Shown: positions 5,875 to 12,364 of the stretch, in pieces
Numbering within the stretch: the first letter of the stretch is position 1
Layout: each line of letters begins with the position of its first letter
Assembly (NCBI GenBank): GCA_016234425.1
Contig: JACRCA010000018.1
Span: forward strand, 1-14,265
Source of the DNA: Deltaproteobacteria bacterium
GTDB taxonomy: Bacteria; Desulfobacterota; SM23-61
DNA: 14,265 nt
Reading direction: 5' to 3'
Notes under the pieces: generated by a model
What the model was told of the DNA's origin: nothing
Database searches by the model: none
The model's input: only the letters and a program-made list of their open reading frames with translations
Program-made: the position numbers and the translations under genes

Positions 5875-6603
5875 TTAGTAATGACTCCGTATCTCATTGA
5901 GTTCTTGGCTTAGTATTTCAATCTCACCGATGGATCCGGTTTCAAAGAACCGGTGAATTCTCATTGACGCGTCGGTCAGGAGGCCTACTACGGAATCAAG
6001 ATACGTTAAGAAATCCTCCAGCGGTTCATCCTTATAAAAGACTACAGTGAAGTCGGTTTCATGCATTTCTAAATGCCGGTCTACTAACGCGCGGATGTTG
6101 CTATGGGCATCATTACTCAAGAAATTGTAAAGAGAGCGGTACCCGTCTTCCATACCGGCCCTCTCAAACCGCTGAAATACATTTAATGGGGTATAATTTT
6201 TCTTTTTCAAGTCAGCCAAAGCTTTTTCATGCTCTTGGATTTGATTATCAAGATTGTCAATTTCTGAAATAGCTTTCAAATACGGATTAGGTTTATTCCT
6301 TGACTCTTTCAAAACCTTAATCCATTGTTCGCGGTAGCTTGCATCCATGTGATAGCCGTATTCGGCCTTTTCGTGAAGATTTTTTAATTCCACATAAGCC
6401 TCAAGAATCGATCGAAAAATCGGCGGAACTCCGGTTCTGTGCTTTCCGTCAACTAGTGTGATAAGACACCCTGTCAGTTCTATCAACGTACCGTACAGGG
6501 CGACCAAATGGAGATGCCTAGGGTGCTTTTTGTCAAAAAAGATATGCTCGGAGAAACGAATACATTCATCGTGCAACCGTTTTAGGAAATCGAATATTTC
6601 CAT
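5875..6603 (-). CDS. DUF5677-like protein
   Basis: This 242-aa helical protein has the conserved pattern I associate with DUF5677: an N-terminal helix pair (HLVALYGTLIELTGCLITL, residues 32-50), then RSILEAYVELKNL at about 63-75, a coiled linker, and YNFLSNDAHSNIRAL at about 160-174. Its role is unknown; members are frequent in accessory regions and integron cassettes. The conserved R..LEA and S.DAH positions lie far apart, as in HEPN-like all-helical folds, but I see no clear RX4-6H. It is the first gene of the two-gene cassette. Its start is 12 bases from the attC core at 6615, so there is little room for its own promoter. Confidence 0.7.
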   Translation of the reverse strand: MEIFDFLKRLHDECIRFSEHIFFDKKHPRHLHLVALYGTLIELTGCLITLVDGKHRTGVPPIFRSILEAYVELKNLHEKAEYGYHMDASYREQWIKVLKESRNKPNPYLKAISEIDNLDNQIQEHEKALADLKKKNYTPLNVFQRFERAGMEDGYRSLYNFLSNDAHSNIRALVDRHLEMHETDFTVVFYKDEPLEDFLTYLDSVVGLLTDASMRIHRFFETGSIGEIEILSQELNEIRSHY

Positions 6604-6614
6604 TTACGTTTTTC

Positions 6615-6693
6615 GCCTAACGTTGGGCATGAGGCGCAAGGAATGGCGGGTTCAGTGCGCTATTCCTTGTCGCTCTCCACGCCCTTGTTCGGC
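6615..6693 (-). repeat. attC site (79 bp) with a variant core
   Basis: Cores GCCTAAC (6615-6621) and GTTCGGC (6687-6693) enclose arms AAGGAAT/ATTCCTT with flanking GCG/CGC and GGGC.TG/CA.GCCC. The GTTCGGC core departs from GTTRRRY at one position and recurs in the attC at 7244. The YkgJ gene ends directly at the core. Confidence 0.85.
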
Positions 6694-7233
6694 TCATTCG
6701 TACTCCGGAAATTCCAGCCTTGGTCCCTTATGCCAGAGATCCCGCTTGAGCCTCTCATATACATTGAACACTATCGGGCAGACAGAGCAATTGGAGACTG
6801 CCTGGTTGACCCGGAAGACAAAGTCCCGCTTGTGGAGATGGGGATATGAGCGGCAATCATCAGGTCGGGATGAGTAGACCGTACAACGATTCTCTTGTAG
6901 AAACGGGCATGGCCGGATCTTGAAGATGTCGCCCTGTTGTTCATCATCTTTTTGCAGATATTCCGCCCGGAAGGCGTCTTCCGGCAGGTTCAGATATCGG
7001 GCAAGTCGTTTGATGTCCCGCAACTTCAGGATGGGCTGAACCACCTTACAGCAGTTCCCACACTTGGTACAATCAATCTGACTCGACACTTCCTCGTTTA
7101 GGGCATGGACTACGGAATCAATCTCCTTGGCCGACAGGTCACACCCCTTCAGAAAGCACCGAAATGCCCAGTTGCGCTCCTCCTGTTGCTCGGCCCGTTG
7201 CTTAATTCGCTGGATGTCGGTTTCGAGCCTCAT
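6694..7233 (-). CDS. YkgJ-family cysteine-cluster protein
   Basis: This 179-aa protein carries a Cys-rich metal-binding pattern: CTKCGNCC at about residues 55-62, then CPFLQENRC...CRSYP at about 109-130, then CSVC at about 148-151. That is the layout of the YkgJ (zinc- or iron-chelating, CxxCxxCC) family. Family members are proposed to bind iron-sulfur or zinc; no reaction is established. About 50 charged helical residues precede the domain. The ATG at 7233 lies 10 bases after the attC core GTTCGGC, and the stop abuts the next attC, so the gene fills its cassette end to end. All cluster cysteines appear intact. Confidence 0.85.
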   Translation of the reverse strand: MRLETDIQRIKQRAEQQEERNWAFRCFLKGCDLSAKEIDSVVHALNEEVSSQIDCTKCGNCCKVVQPILKLRDIKRLARYLNLPEDAFRAEYLQKDDEQQGDIFKIRPCPFLQENRCTVYSSRPDDCRSYPHLHKRDFVFRVNQAVSNCSVCPIVFNVYERLKRDLWHKGPRLEFPEYE

Positions 7234-7243
7234 ATGTCTTCAA

Positions 7244-7355
7244 GCCGAACGGGGCTCGCGGCTGAGCTGCGGGCCGAAGGCCTGTCAATTCCAGCCACGT
7301 GTTCGGCCGCCGCAGGCGGACGAATACGCGGCGCTCAGACGCGAGCCCGTTCAGC
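7244..7355 (-). repeat. attC site (112 bp) with variant cores
   Basis: On the minus strand it runs from GCTGAAC to GTTCGGC. The outer arms GAACGGGCTCGCG and CGCGAGCCCCGTTC pair with one extra unpaired base, the asymmetry that orients an attC bottom strand. GAGC/GCTC and an inner GGCC-TTC-GGCC hairpin continue the stem. It is longer than its neighbours and shares the GTTCGGC-type core with the attC at 6615. Confidence 0.75.
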
Positions 7356-7448
7356 CGACCGCGGGCGGTCGGCTGAACGATAGAATTAACCCGCAGCTAG
7401 TGCGAGCGAAGTGAGCTATTAGCGGTCGGCTTGAATGACTCGTTAGGT
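7349..7448 (-). repeat. second attC-like site fused to the first
   Basis: It starts on the minus strand at ACCTAAC (7448-7442), next to the stop of the first cassette gene, and ends in GTTCAGC. Arms TTCAAGCCGACCGC and GCGGTCGGCTGAA pair with one extra A. Bases 7349-7378 form a 30-bp near-perfect palindrome of two face-to-face cores, so two attC sites appear joined with no gene between them. The exact limits are unclear. Confidence 0.6.
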
Positions 7449-7788
7449 TCAGTATACCATCCAGTCGACCAACCATTGCCCATTCTCTTTAACCAACGAG
7501 AAATAAAAGGTCTGAACCCCCTCGTAATCCCTCAAAGGCCCAATAGAGGTTTGCTTCAGCAGTTGCTTTTCCCTCTCTGAAATATTCTATCTTCCTGATA
7601 TCCATTTTGAAATAGCTTTCTTTATTAAACGCGGCTGACAGAGCCTGCAATGTATCTTTAAAGATGCCTTTGTATTTTGATGATACAAGTTTTGGTTTGG
7701 ATTTGATTGGAGATTTCACAAAGATAATAAGAGAATTCCTGATCGACTGGATTTCTGTCAATTCCTTTCCGCTGTAATATTTGAACAA
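7449..7788 (-). pseudogene. first cassette gene, frameshifted
   Basis: The frame from a TTG at 7788 encodes 99 residues and stops at 7489, far from the attC. A one-base shift near 7538-7542 (a GGG run) opens a second frame reading YEGVQTFYFSLVKENGQ, then WLVDWMVY and a TGA at 7451-7449, beside the attC core. That tail resembles the last strands of NTF2/lumazine-binding-like small proteins, so the original product was probably about 110 residues. The start is doubtful: a stop lies just upstream and no ATG is available. The shift may be genuine decay or a sequencing error in a G run. Family unassigned. Confidence 0.6.
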
Positions 7789-7966
7789 TAATTAGACCGG
7801 TCTATGTTAGACCTTTAGCACAGCGGTTTTGAGCCCGTATAACTCTGAATTCCCCCTTGCCGATTCTTGCAAGAAAGTCCAATCTTTTCCATTGTTAACA
7901 CAATTTCTACAGTCCAATTGTTTTTGGTGTTATCGAGACTTGATAAGACCAATCTCGCTTCTCCTC
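7789..7966. other. intI-to-cassette spacer, possible attI
   Basis: This stretch between the integrase remnant and the first cassette should hold attI. On the minus strand a core-like CAGAGTTATAC lies at 7843-7833 and GTCTAAC at 7812-7806. A 12-bp palindrome TAGACCGGTCTA covers 7793-7804. GTTATAC departs from GTTRRRY, so the attI assignment is tentative. Confidence 0.35.
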
Positions 7967-8391
7967 TCACAGACTGTCGGCAGGGCTGGGAACTCCTTTC
8001 CCGCCCCGATTCAAAACATGGGTATAGATCATGGTTGTGCTCACGTCCTTGTGCCCCAGAAGTTCTGGGACTGTGCGAATGTCGTACTCATTTTCCAAGA
8101 AATCACTCATGGCGGCTTCGGCACCCGCGAATCCCGCCCCGCTATAGCGGGGGAAAAATCCCCCCTCGCCCCCCTTTAAGCAAAGGGGGGTTGGAGGGAT
8201 TTTCTACGTAATATATCACGAAGAAAAGTCGCAGAGTTCGACCGGAAGCGCAGGGCTTCACGGAGACGGTCCAGAAGTTTAGGTTTTTGAGCGGGCTCAG
8301 GCGCAACCCGTCGGTATCGGCTGACTGGATTTGAAAGAATTGGTGCGAAGTTAGCCTCTGGGATGGGCTTCCCTGCCTCCTTTGGGGACAA
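7967..8391 (-). pseudogene. intI: integron integrase (IntI) remnant with an internal deletion
   Basis: The C-terminal 47 codons (8110-7967) read ...YDIRTVPELLGHKDVSTT, then MIYTHVLNRGGKGVPSPADSL-stop. This is the highly conserved IntI end with the LGHKDVSTT box and the catalytic Tyr of MIYTHV. Upstream, the frame from a TTG at 8391 contains PKLLDRLREALR, the usual IntI N-terminal helix, before similarity fades and the frame stops at 8176. Between them, where about 220 residues including the IntI-specific insert and the Arg catalytic residues belong, there is only a palindromic repeat (about 8137-8203). The enzyme is therefore inactive. It points the same way as the cassettes, the reverse of class 1 integrons but known in Treponema and others. 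The array can change now only if an integrase acts from elsewhere. Confidence 0.88.
8137..8203. repeat. double-hairpin repeat inside intI
   Basis: A 16-bp palindrome CCCCGCTATAGCGGGG (8137-8152) is followed by a hairpin CCCCCCTTT-AAGC-AAAGGGGGG (8169-8190), framed by AAAATCCC / GGGATTTT. It resembles widespread intergenic palindromes. It lies exactly where the middle of intI is missing. Confidence 0.7.
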
Positions 8392-8588
8392 AGAAAGATT
8401 ATCATTTGTTTTTCGAAGATGTCTACCCTTCGACTCCCGACATAGATGCCGGCGTTTGCTCAGGGTTGACCCTGAGCGGCGCTTCTCACACCGCCCTGAA
8501 GGGCGGAGCTTGGCCCCGCCGAACGGGTCAAGTTTCTAAAGGATTTCTAAGGATATCTTGGACCTTCCCGGCACCTCCTCTGCGGATA
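8392..8588. other. gene-free spacer with two hairpins
   Basis: No gene is supported here. Two perfect stem-loops are present: GCTCAGGG-TTGA-CCCTGAGC (8458-8477) and CCGCCCT-GA-AGGGCGG (8491-8506). Neither has a clear T-tract, so terminator function is uncertain. They separate the integron from the PIN module. Confidence 0.5.
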
Positions 8589-8780
8589 TTAGGAGACGTG
8601 CTTAACTTTCTTCCCCAACAGTTTGATGTATTCGATAAAACTTAGTCCTTGCAGCTGAGCCTCTCTGGCGATGACTTTCCTCGCAATATGAACCTGCTGT
8701 AAAGCAGGGTCGTTGGGGAACTCCTTTTCTACTAACTTTTTTATCTCCTCGATTTCATCATCTCTAATCTTGCTCATCAT
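8589..8780 (-). CDS. small protein paired with the PIN gene (putative antitoxin)
   Basis: This 63-aa, highly charged protein (starting MMSKIRDDEIEEIKKLVEKE, later HIARKVIAREAQLQGLSF) appears to be two or three helices. It follows the PIN gene by only 6 bases with a GGGAGGA ribosome-binding site; the second ATG (8777) has the better spacing. Small proteins of this kind beside PIN-domain genes are usually antitoxins or their degenerate relatives. I see no clear DNA-binding motif. Toxin-before-antitoxin order is less usual for VapBC but does occur. The assignment depends on the neighbour. Confidence 0.55.
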   Translation of the reverse strand: MMSKIRDDEIEEIKKLVEKEFPNDPALQQVHIARKVIAREAQLQGLSFIEYIKLLGKKVKHVS

Positions 8781-8786
8781 TCCTCC

Positions 8787-9230
8787 CTACAATAGTTCCG
8801 CCGGTGTCATAATTTCTAATGCCTTTAAGTTATTGAGAGAATTTACCATCCTAACGACATCTCGTGTTTTCCTTCTTACGATATGCTTAAAGTTCCAACT
8901 TAGCAGGTAATTCATTTCGTTTATTGTAGCGATAGCAATATGATAAGCATCTTCAGGGTACCCCTCTGGAACTGCTCGATTACGAATATATTCCCTCGCT
9001 AACTCTTCAACATCATCTGTTATAGGGATTATTGAAAACAAAGATATTACTTCTGTCATTTTGTTGCGGAATTCAAAATCTGGTGTCCGCTCCATCTCAG
9101 CAACCGTAATTTCAGAAAGATACGGCTCAAAATCTTTAAGTATCGCAAAGAATGCTTCGGTAAGGGATCTTCTCTCTGGATTCTGCGCATCAAACAGGGC
9201 CGAGATTGGGTTGACTTGGGAACAGATCAC
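8787..9230 (-). CDS. PIN-domain protein (VapC-like), first acidic residue unclear
   Basis: This 147-aa protein has the PIN core: ISALFD near residues 9-14, EITVAEME at about 40-47, DDVEELAREYI at about 72-82, and YPEDAYHIAIATINEMNYLL then SWNFKHI at about 95-121. PIN proteins are Mg-dependent RNases with four acidic residues. The first, normally in an N-terminal DTSV(I)S box, is replaced by SQVNPIS, and the start is a GTG with no ATG nearby, so the N-terminus may be damaged or wrongly read. The second and third acidic positions (E in the TVAEME box, D in EDAYHIA) are present. It forms a two-gene unit with the small gene downstream. Confidence 0.75.
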   Translation of the reverse strand: MICSQVNPISALFDAQNPERRSLTEAFFAILKDFEPYLSEITVAEMERTPDFEFRNKMTEVISLFSIIPITDDVEELAREYIRNRAVPEGYPEDAYHIAIATINEMNYLLSWNFKHIVRRKTRDVVRMVNSLNNLKALEIMTPAELL

Positions 9231-9317
9231 AAAATGAAATTTGAGATTTTAATGATGTGATTCTAAATTAAACTGCTTGATGGATCAAGGGAAATTATTG
9301 ACCTTTTCATATCTCCC
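9231..9317. repeat. short AT-rich gap before polB; palindrome overlaps the polB end
   Basis: The gap has no gene. From about 9329 to 9356 the polB end contains an imperfect hairpin, CCTCTTCTCCC...GGAGAGAGGAG, of the kind that recurs at 13905-14035. The last ~17 codons of polB are read through this repeat. Confidence 0.45.
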
Positions 9318-11534
9318 TCACCTTTGTCCTCTTCTCCCTGATGTGGAGAGAGGAGAGAATACCTGGAAGCAGACCTCCTCTGCTGCTTCCAGGAGTAACT
9401 GGCGGTATTTTTCTTCATCGTAGAAATCGTCGGCGCTGACGAAGGGGAAGGGCCGGACTCGTTCTTCCTTGTTCTTCGCTTCGGAGTCCCTAATCAAGTA
9501 GTGCACTTTCTCTCCTGGATGGATATGGATGTCTGCCTCCTCCAGCTGCCGCAGCGCCAGAGCTGTTAAATTATCAACTTTATATTCGCTTACTTCCTGG
9601 CGGACGCTTTTCGCAATGAGCAGTTCTTCATTTTTTAAATCGCCGGTCTTCAGGCGAGTCAAGTAGTCTTCCAAAATCTCGCGCGCTTCCCGGCTTTTTT
9701 CTCGATACTCCCGGCTATCCTCGCAGGCGCGCAGAAGGTCGAGCATCTTTAGCTGCGCCTCCTGGATCAGAGGAGGAGTATCATCGCGGCGGAAAGCCAG
9801 GCCGCGGGCTTTCAGCTCTCCGTTCTCGAAAGCTCCAAAATAGCGGTTGGCCACGGGAAAATCTTTCTTCACCTTGGAGGGCAGGAAGATCACCCATTTG
9901 TAGATTCCCTCCAGCTCGATGGGCACCTCTGTAGCCTGTCCAATCTCAGCGCAAAGGTTTAGGACCTCGGAGTGGGTCATGCCGGGTTTGGTGATCCACA
10001 GAGCATCCGTTAAGGCATGAAGCATCCGGAACCCATAGGCCTCGCTGATCTCCTTGGCCCGGAGCAACTTTTCCCGCCCGTAAGCGGTCACCGCTTCATG
10101 CGCCTCGATTCTGCCGAAGCGGGCGTTCCGGTATCCCAGGTAGCCGAAGCAGACCACCAGGAACCACTTGAGGGTTGTCTGTCTCCGGGAATAAAGTTCT
10201 CTCTCAGCGCCCTGAGAATTTTTCATGCGCGCCTTGAATTTTTTTCGCCGCTCCAAGATCGGCTGCAGGGTTCTCGGAATAAGCCCTTCCCTCTTCTCGC
10301 AGATGTTATATCCGGCCTCGGGGACCTTGGGAGTCGGACAACAGGGGCAGAGGATCGTCTCCGCCGAGATGTTGTGGCGCACCATGATCGTGGGGTACAT
10401 GGACGAAAAATCAATCTCAGCCACATCATCATGCATGCCCATCACGGGCTGAAACGTAAGACCACCCTTATCAGCCACCAGAAGGTCCCAGGCTGTCTTG
10501 AACTTCTCGGGTTCACCCTTGTGCCAGGGAATGAGAATATGATCCTGGAGCGCCCGGTCGAGCTGCATGGAGCTGATGGCCGTGCCCGAGGCACGCCGGG
10601 CCAGGCGCTGCACCGGGATTTTGGACAGCCGGGCCGCTTCCACGATCCCTTCGAAACCCGTCACTGAGTAGAAGAAAGAATTCTCCCGGTCGATGTGCAG
10701 TCTTCCGAAGAAAGGATAGTCCGGCCCGTTGTAGACGATCTTCCCGTAGGTAAAGTAGGAACGCCCCTCTGTGACAATAGCCCTGCGGATGGGTGTTGGC
10801 TCCCGGTCGAATTGTAGAGGTACACGCCATCTCTGGGAGAGTCGGAGGAGAGAGGGAATGATGAAAGAATCTCCGTGATCGGTGAGGAGGAAGTCCGGGT
10901 CATAGCGTTTGAGAAGGAGGTTTATCTCCCGGAGCAGGTCTTCTGGAGAGCCCGGGTCGAAGACCAATGTCTTCCTATCCCCATCGCAGCGGACGGACAG
11001 GGCGTTTCCCTTGCCCAGAGGCAGGAGATTGCTCCCTTCAAAGGAAAGTTCCATAGTGGACAGCTCTGGAACGGAGTATTCTAGATCCCAGGGAGAATCC
11101 AGCGCATGGATCGCCTGCACCTGGCCCTCGGCAAATTCCACTCCGCAGCGCCCCAGAGGAAGGAGGCTCCGGCTGTACAGGTAATACTGGCCCAAGGGAA
11201 TGTCGCAGTTGAAAAAGGATACTGCTTCCTCCAAGAAAGGAAGCTTGCGTAAGAGCCCGGGAAGGCGGTCATAGTCGGAAACCTCCAGGGCGAGCACTTC
11301 TACTTCCTGGCCGCTCTGGAGTTCTTTTTTCTTGTCCCAGAAATAGCCGCTGGCAAAACCCTTCTGAACAGCGGTCTCCGCCAGCCGCTCTAAAATCCCC
11401 TTCTTTCCCCTGGCATAGATGAGAAAGTGAAATGGATCTTCTAAGCGCAGAAGTTTTCCCCGGTCCGTGCGGATCCACAGGATCATCCGGTCATGGAGAG
11501 GATAGACGTCCAGGAGCCAGCCTTCAGCTTCCAT
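9318..11534 (-). CDS. polB: family B DNA polymerase, PolB2-like
   Basis: This 738-aa protein has the B-family layout. The exonuclease region is degraded: the DIE box is replaced by MELSFEG (about 161-167), though TDHGDSF (218-224) recalls the Exo II box. The polymerase half has motif A EIDFSSMYPTI (D375), a Cys pair cluster CPCC...C (396-412), motif B KWFLVVCFGYLG (456-467, Asn-Ser of KxxxNSxYG replaced by Val-Val) and motif C HALTDALW (506-513), where the first Asp of DTD is Leu but the catalytic second Asp (D510) remains. Such changes are typical of the PolB2 clade, in which proofreading is lost and polymerase motifs drift; some archaeal members are reported as translesion enzymes. It is last in the lexA operon. 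The final residues (about 722-738) come from a repeat. Confidence 0.88.
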   Translation of the reverse strand: MEAEGWLLDVYPLHDRMILWIRTDRGKLLRLEDPFHFLIYARGKKGILERLAETAVQKGFASGYFWDKKKELQSGQEVEVLALEVSDYDRLPGLLRKLPFLEEAVSFFNCDIPLGQYYLYSRSLLPLGRCGVEFAEGQVQAIHALDSPWDLEYSVPELSTMELSFEGSNLLPLGKGNALSVRCDGDRKTLVFDPGSPEDLLREINLLLKRYDPDFLLTDHGDSFIIPSLLRLSQRWRVPLQFDREPTPIRRAIVTEGRSYFTYGKIVYNGPDYPFFGRLHIDRENSFFYSVTGFEGIVEAARLSKIPVQRLARRASGTAISSMQLDRALQDHILIPWHKGEPEKFKTAWDLLVADKGGLTFQPVMGMHDDVAEIDFSSMYPTIMVRHNISAETILCPCCPTPKVPEAGYNICEKREGLIPRTLQPILERRKKFKARMKNSQGAERELYSRRQTTLKWFLVVCFGYLGYRNARFGRIEAHEAVTAYGREKLLRAKEISEAYGFRMLHALTDALWITKPGMTHSEVLNLCAEIGQATEVPIELEGIYKWVIFLPSKVKKDFPVANRYFGAFENGELKARGLAFRRDDTPPLIQEAQLKMLDLLRACEDSREYREKSREAREILEDYLTRLKTGDLKNEELLIAKSVRQEVSEYKVDNLTALALRQLEEADIHIHPGEKVHYLIRDSEAKNKEERVRPFPFVSADDFYDEEKYRQLLLEAAEEVCFQVFSPLSTSGRRGQR

Positions 11535-11574
11535 CTTCTTTAGAAAAAAAGTGTCAGTGTCAGTAAGTAACTGG

Positions 11575-11695
11575 TAGTTGAAAAATTCGAAATTCTAAAT
11601 TCGAAACAAGCTCGAATTCTCAAAATACCAATTCTCCAAACAGAAAAGTTTGGAATTTTGAATTTAGGATTTTGAATTTGTTTCGGATTTCATAA
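11575..11695. repeat. AT-rich palindromic repeat between the MGRT gene and polB
   Basis: The arms GAAATTCTAAATTCGAAACAA (11589-11609) and a mirrored stretch ending GAATTTGTTTCGG (11675-11688) make an imperfect AT-rich hairpin. It overlaps the 3' end of the 102-aa gene. Similar CGAAATCC / TTTCGGATTT words recur at 13833-13870 and 14062-14080. Confidence 0.55.
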
Positions 11696-11972
11696 TCTCC
11701 TTTTTATCCCCCGCTGGGTCTGCGCTTACCCCTTTCAACTTTCCCAGAATTTCCCAAAGGAGCTTCTCATGCTCCAGGCAGATGGAGAGAAGGATGGACT
11801 CCAAGGGCCAGGGATGAGAGGTGTAGGCCGCCGCCTGGACATGCAGCTTGGCCCGGTCGAACAGGCGGTCGAAGGCCTCCTGATCCTCTTTGCGCAGGGC
11901 CCGCCGGAATTTCTTCCATTCCTCGTACTCTCGCTCCAGAACCTGGCTGAAAGGTAAGACTGTCCGGCCCAT
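11664..11972 (-). CDS. 102-aa 'MGRT' protein of the lexA-polB operon
   Basis: The start is the ATG at 11972, after GGAGG; an open extension upstream is not coding. The protein begins MGRTVLPFSQVLEREYEEWK, then FRRALRKEDQEAFDRLFDRA (about 22-41), then a stretch with HPWPLESILLSICLEHEKLL (about 53-72). It is short, helical and charged, with no catalytic motif. From memory, small proteins starting MGRT.P with RRALR...FD.LF.RA also occur in haloarchaea. If that is right, this is a widespread uncharacterised family. Its place between the RecA-fold gene and polB suggests a polymerase accessory, such as an adaptor or small subunit. The last ~10 residues run into a repeat, so the true end may have moved. 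Confidence 0.65.
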   Translation of the reverse strand: MGRTVLPFSQVLEREYEEWKKFRRALRKEDQEAFDRLFDRAKLHVQAAAYTSHPWPLESILLSICLEHEKLLWEILGKLKGVSADPAGDKKEIMKSETNSKS

Positions 11973-12073
11973 GTTTGTGCCTCCATAAAAACAGCTATCA
12001 GTCCTTAGTGCGGAATGCGGAATATAAATTCGTAGTCGACAATCTCCCATTAGAATCGATCAACCCATTGTCG

Positions 12074-12297
12074 TGGCCCGGGCGGGAGGACGCTTCGTTC
12101 GGCAAAATGAGGCGGTGGTTCTTCCATCGGCTACGGCGGGAGATGCTACAGAATTTTGTAGCTCGGGTTTTCAAAGAATGACTCCCTTGGAAAACTGTCC
12201 ACCCCGCCTAAAATCTGTGAGGAATGAAGCAGAACGATTAAAGAAAAGTTATCCTGGGCCGATTTTGCCTTCGCTCAGCGCCCTCCCACCCGGGCCA
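12074..12297. mobile_element. 224-bp MITE-like element
   Basis: Terminal inverted repeats TGGCCCGGGCGGGAGG (12074-12089) and CCTCCCACCCGGGCCA (12282-12297) match at 15 of 16 positions. The interior has an open frame on the plus strand but no recognisable protein. It lies in the operon between the RecA-fold gene and the MGRT gene. No clear target duplication is seen. Confidence 0.6.
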
Positions 12298-12364
12298 TAA
12301 TCACAGTTCTTAGTTCTTCTGTTATTTCGCTGATGCTGAAAGCTGAACGCTGATCGCTGACCAC

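Noticed and set aside
1239..7448. Spaced repeats as a CRISPR array
   Set aside because: The repeats differ in sequence and length, are separated by whole genes, and share only short core motifs: they are attC sites.
7829..8211. Plus-strand frames of about 115 codons
   Set aside because: They lie opposite the conserved IntI C-terminus and a palindromic repeat; the minus-strand reading is clearly the real one.
10017..10667. Plus-strand frame of 216 codons inside polB
   Set aside because: It is the opposite-strand shadow of a strongly supported polymerase gene, caused by its codon usage.
12073..12300. Plus-strand frame of 75 codons in the MITE-like element
   Set aside because: It coincides with the element boundaries, has no recognisable domain, and its ends are the inverted repeats.
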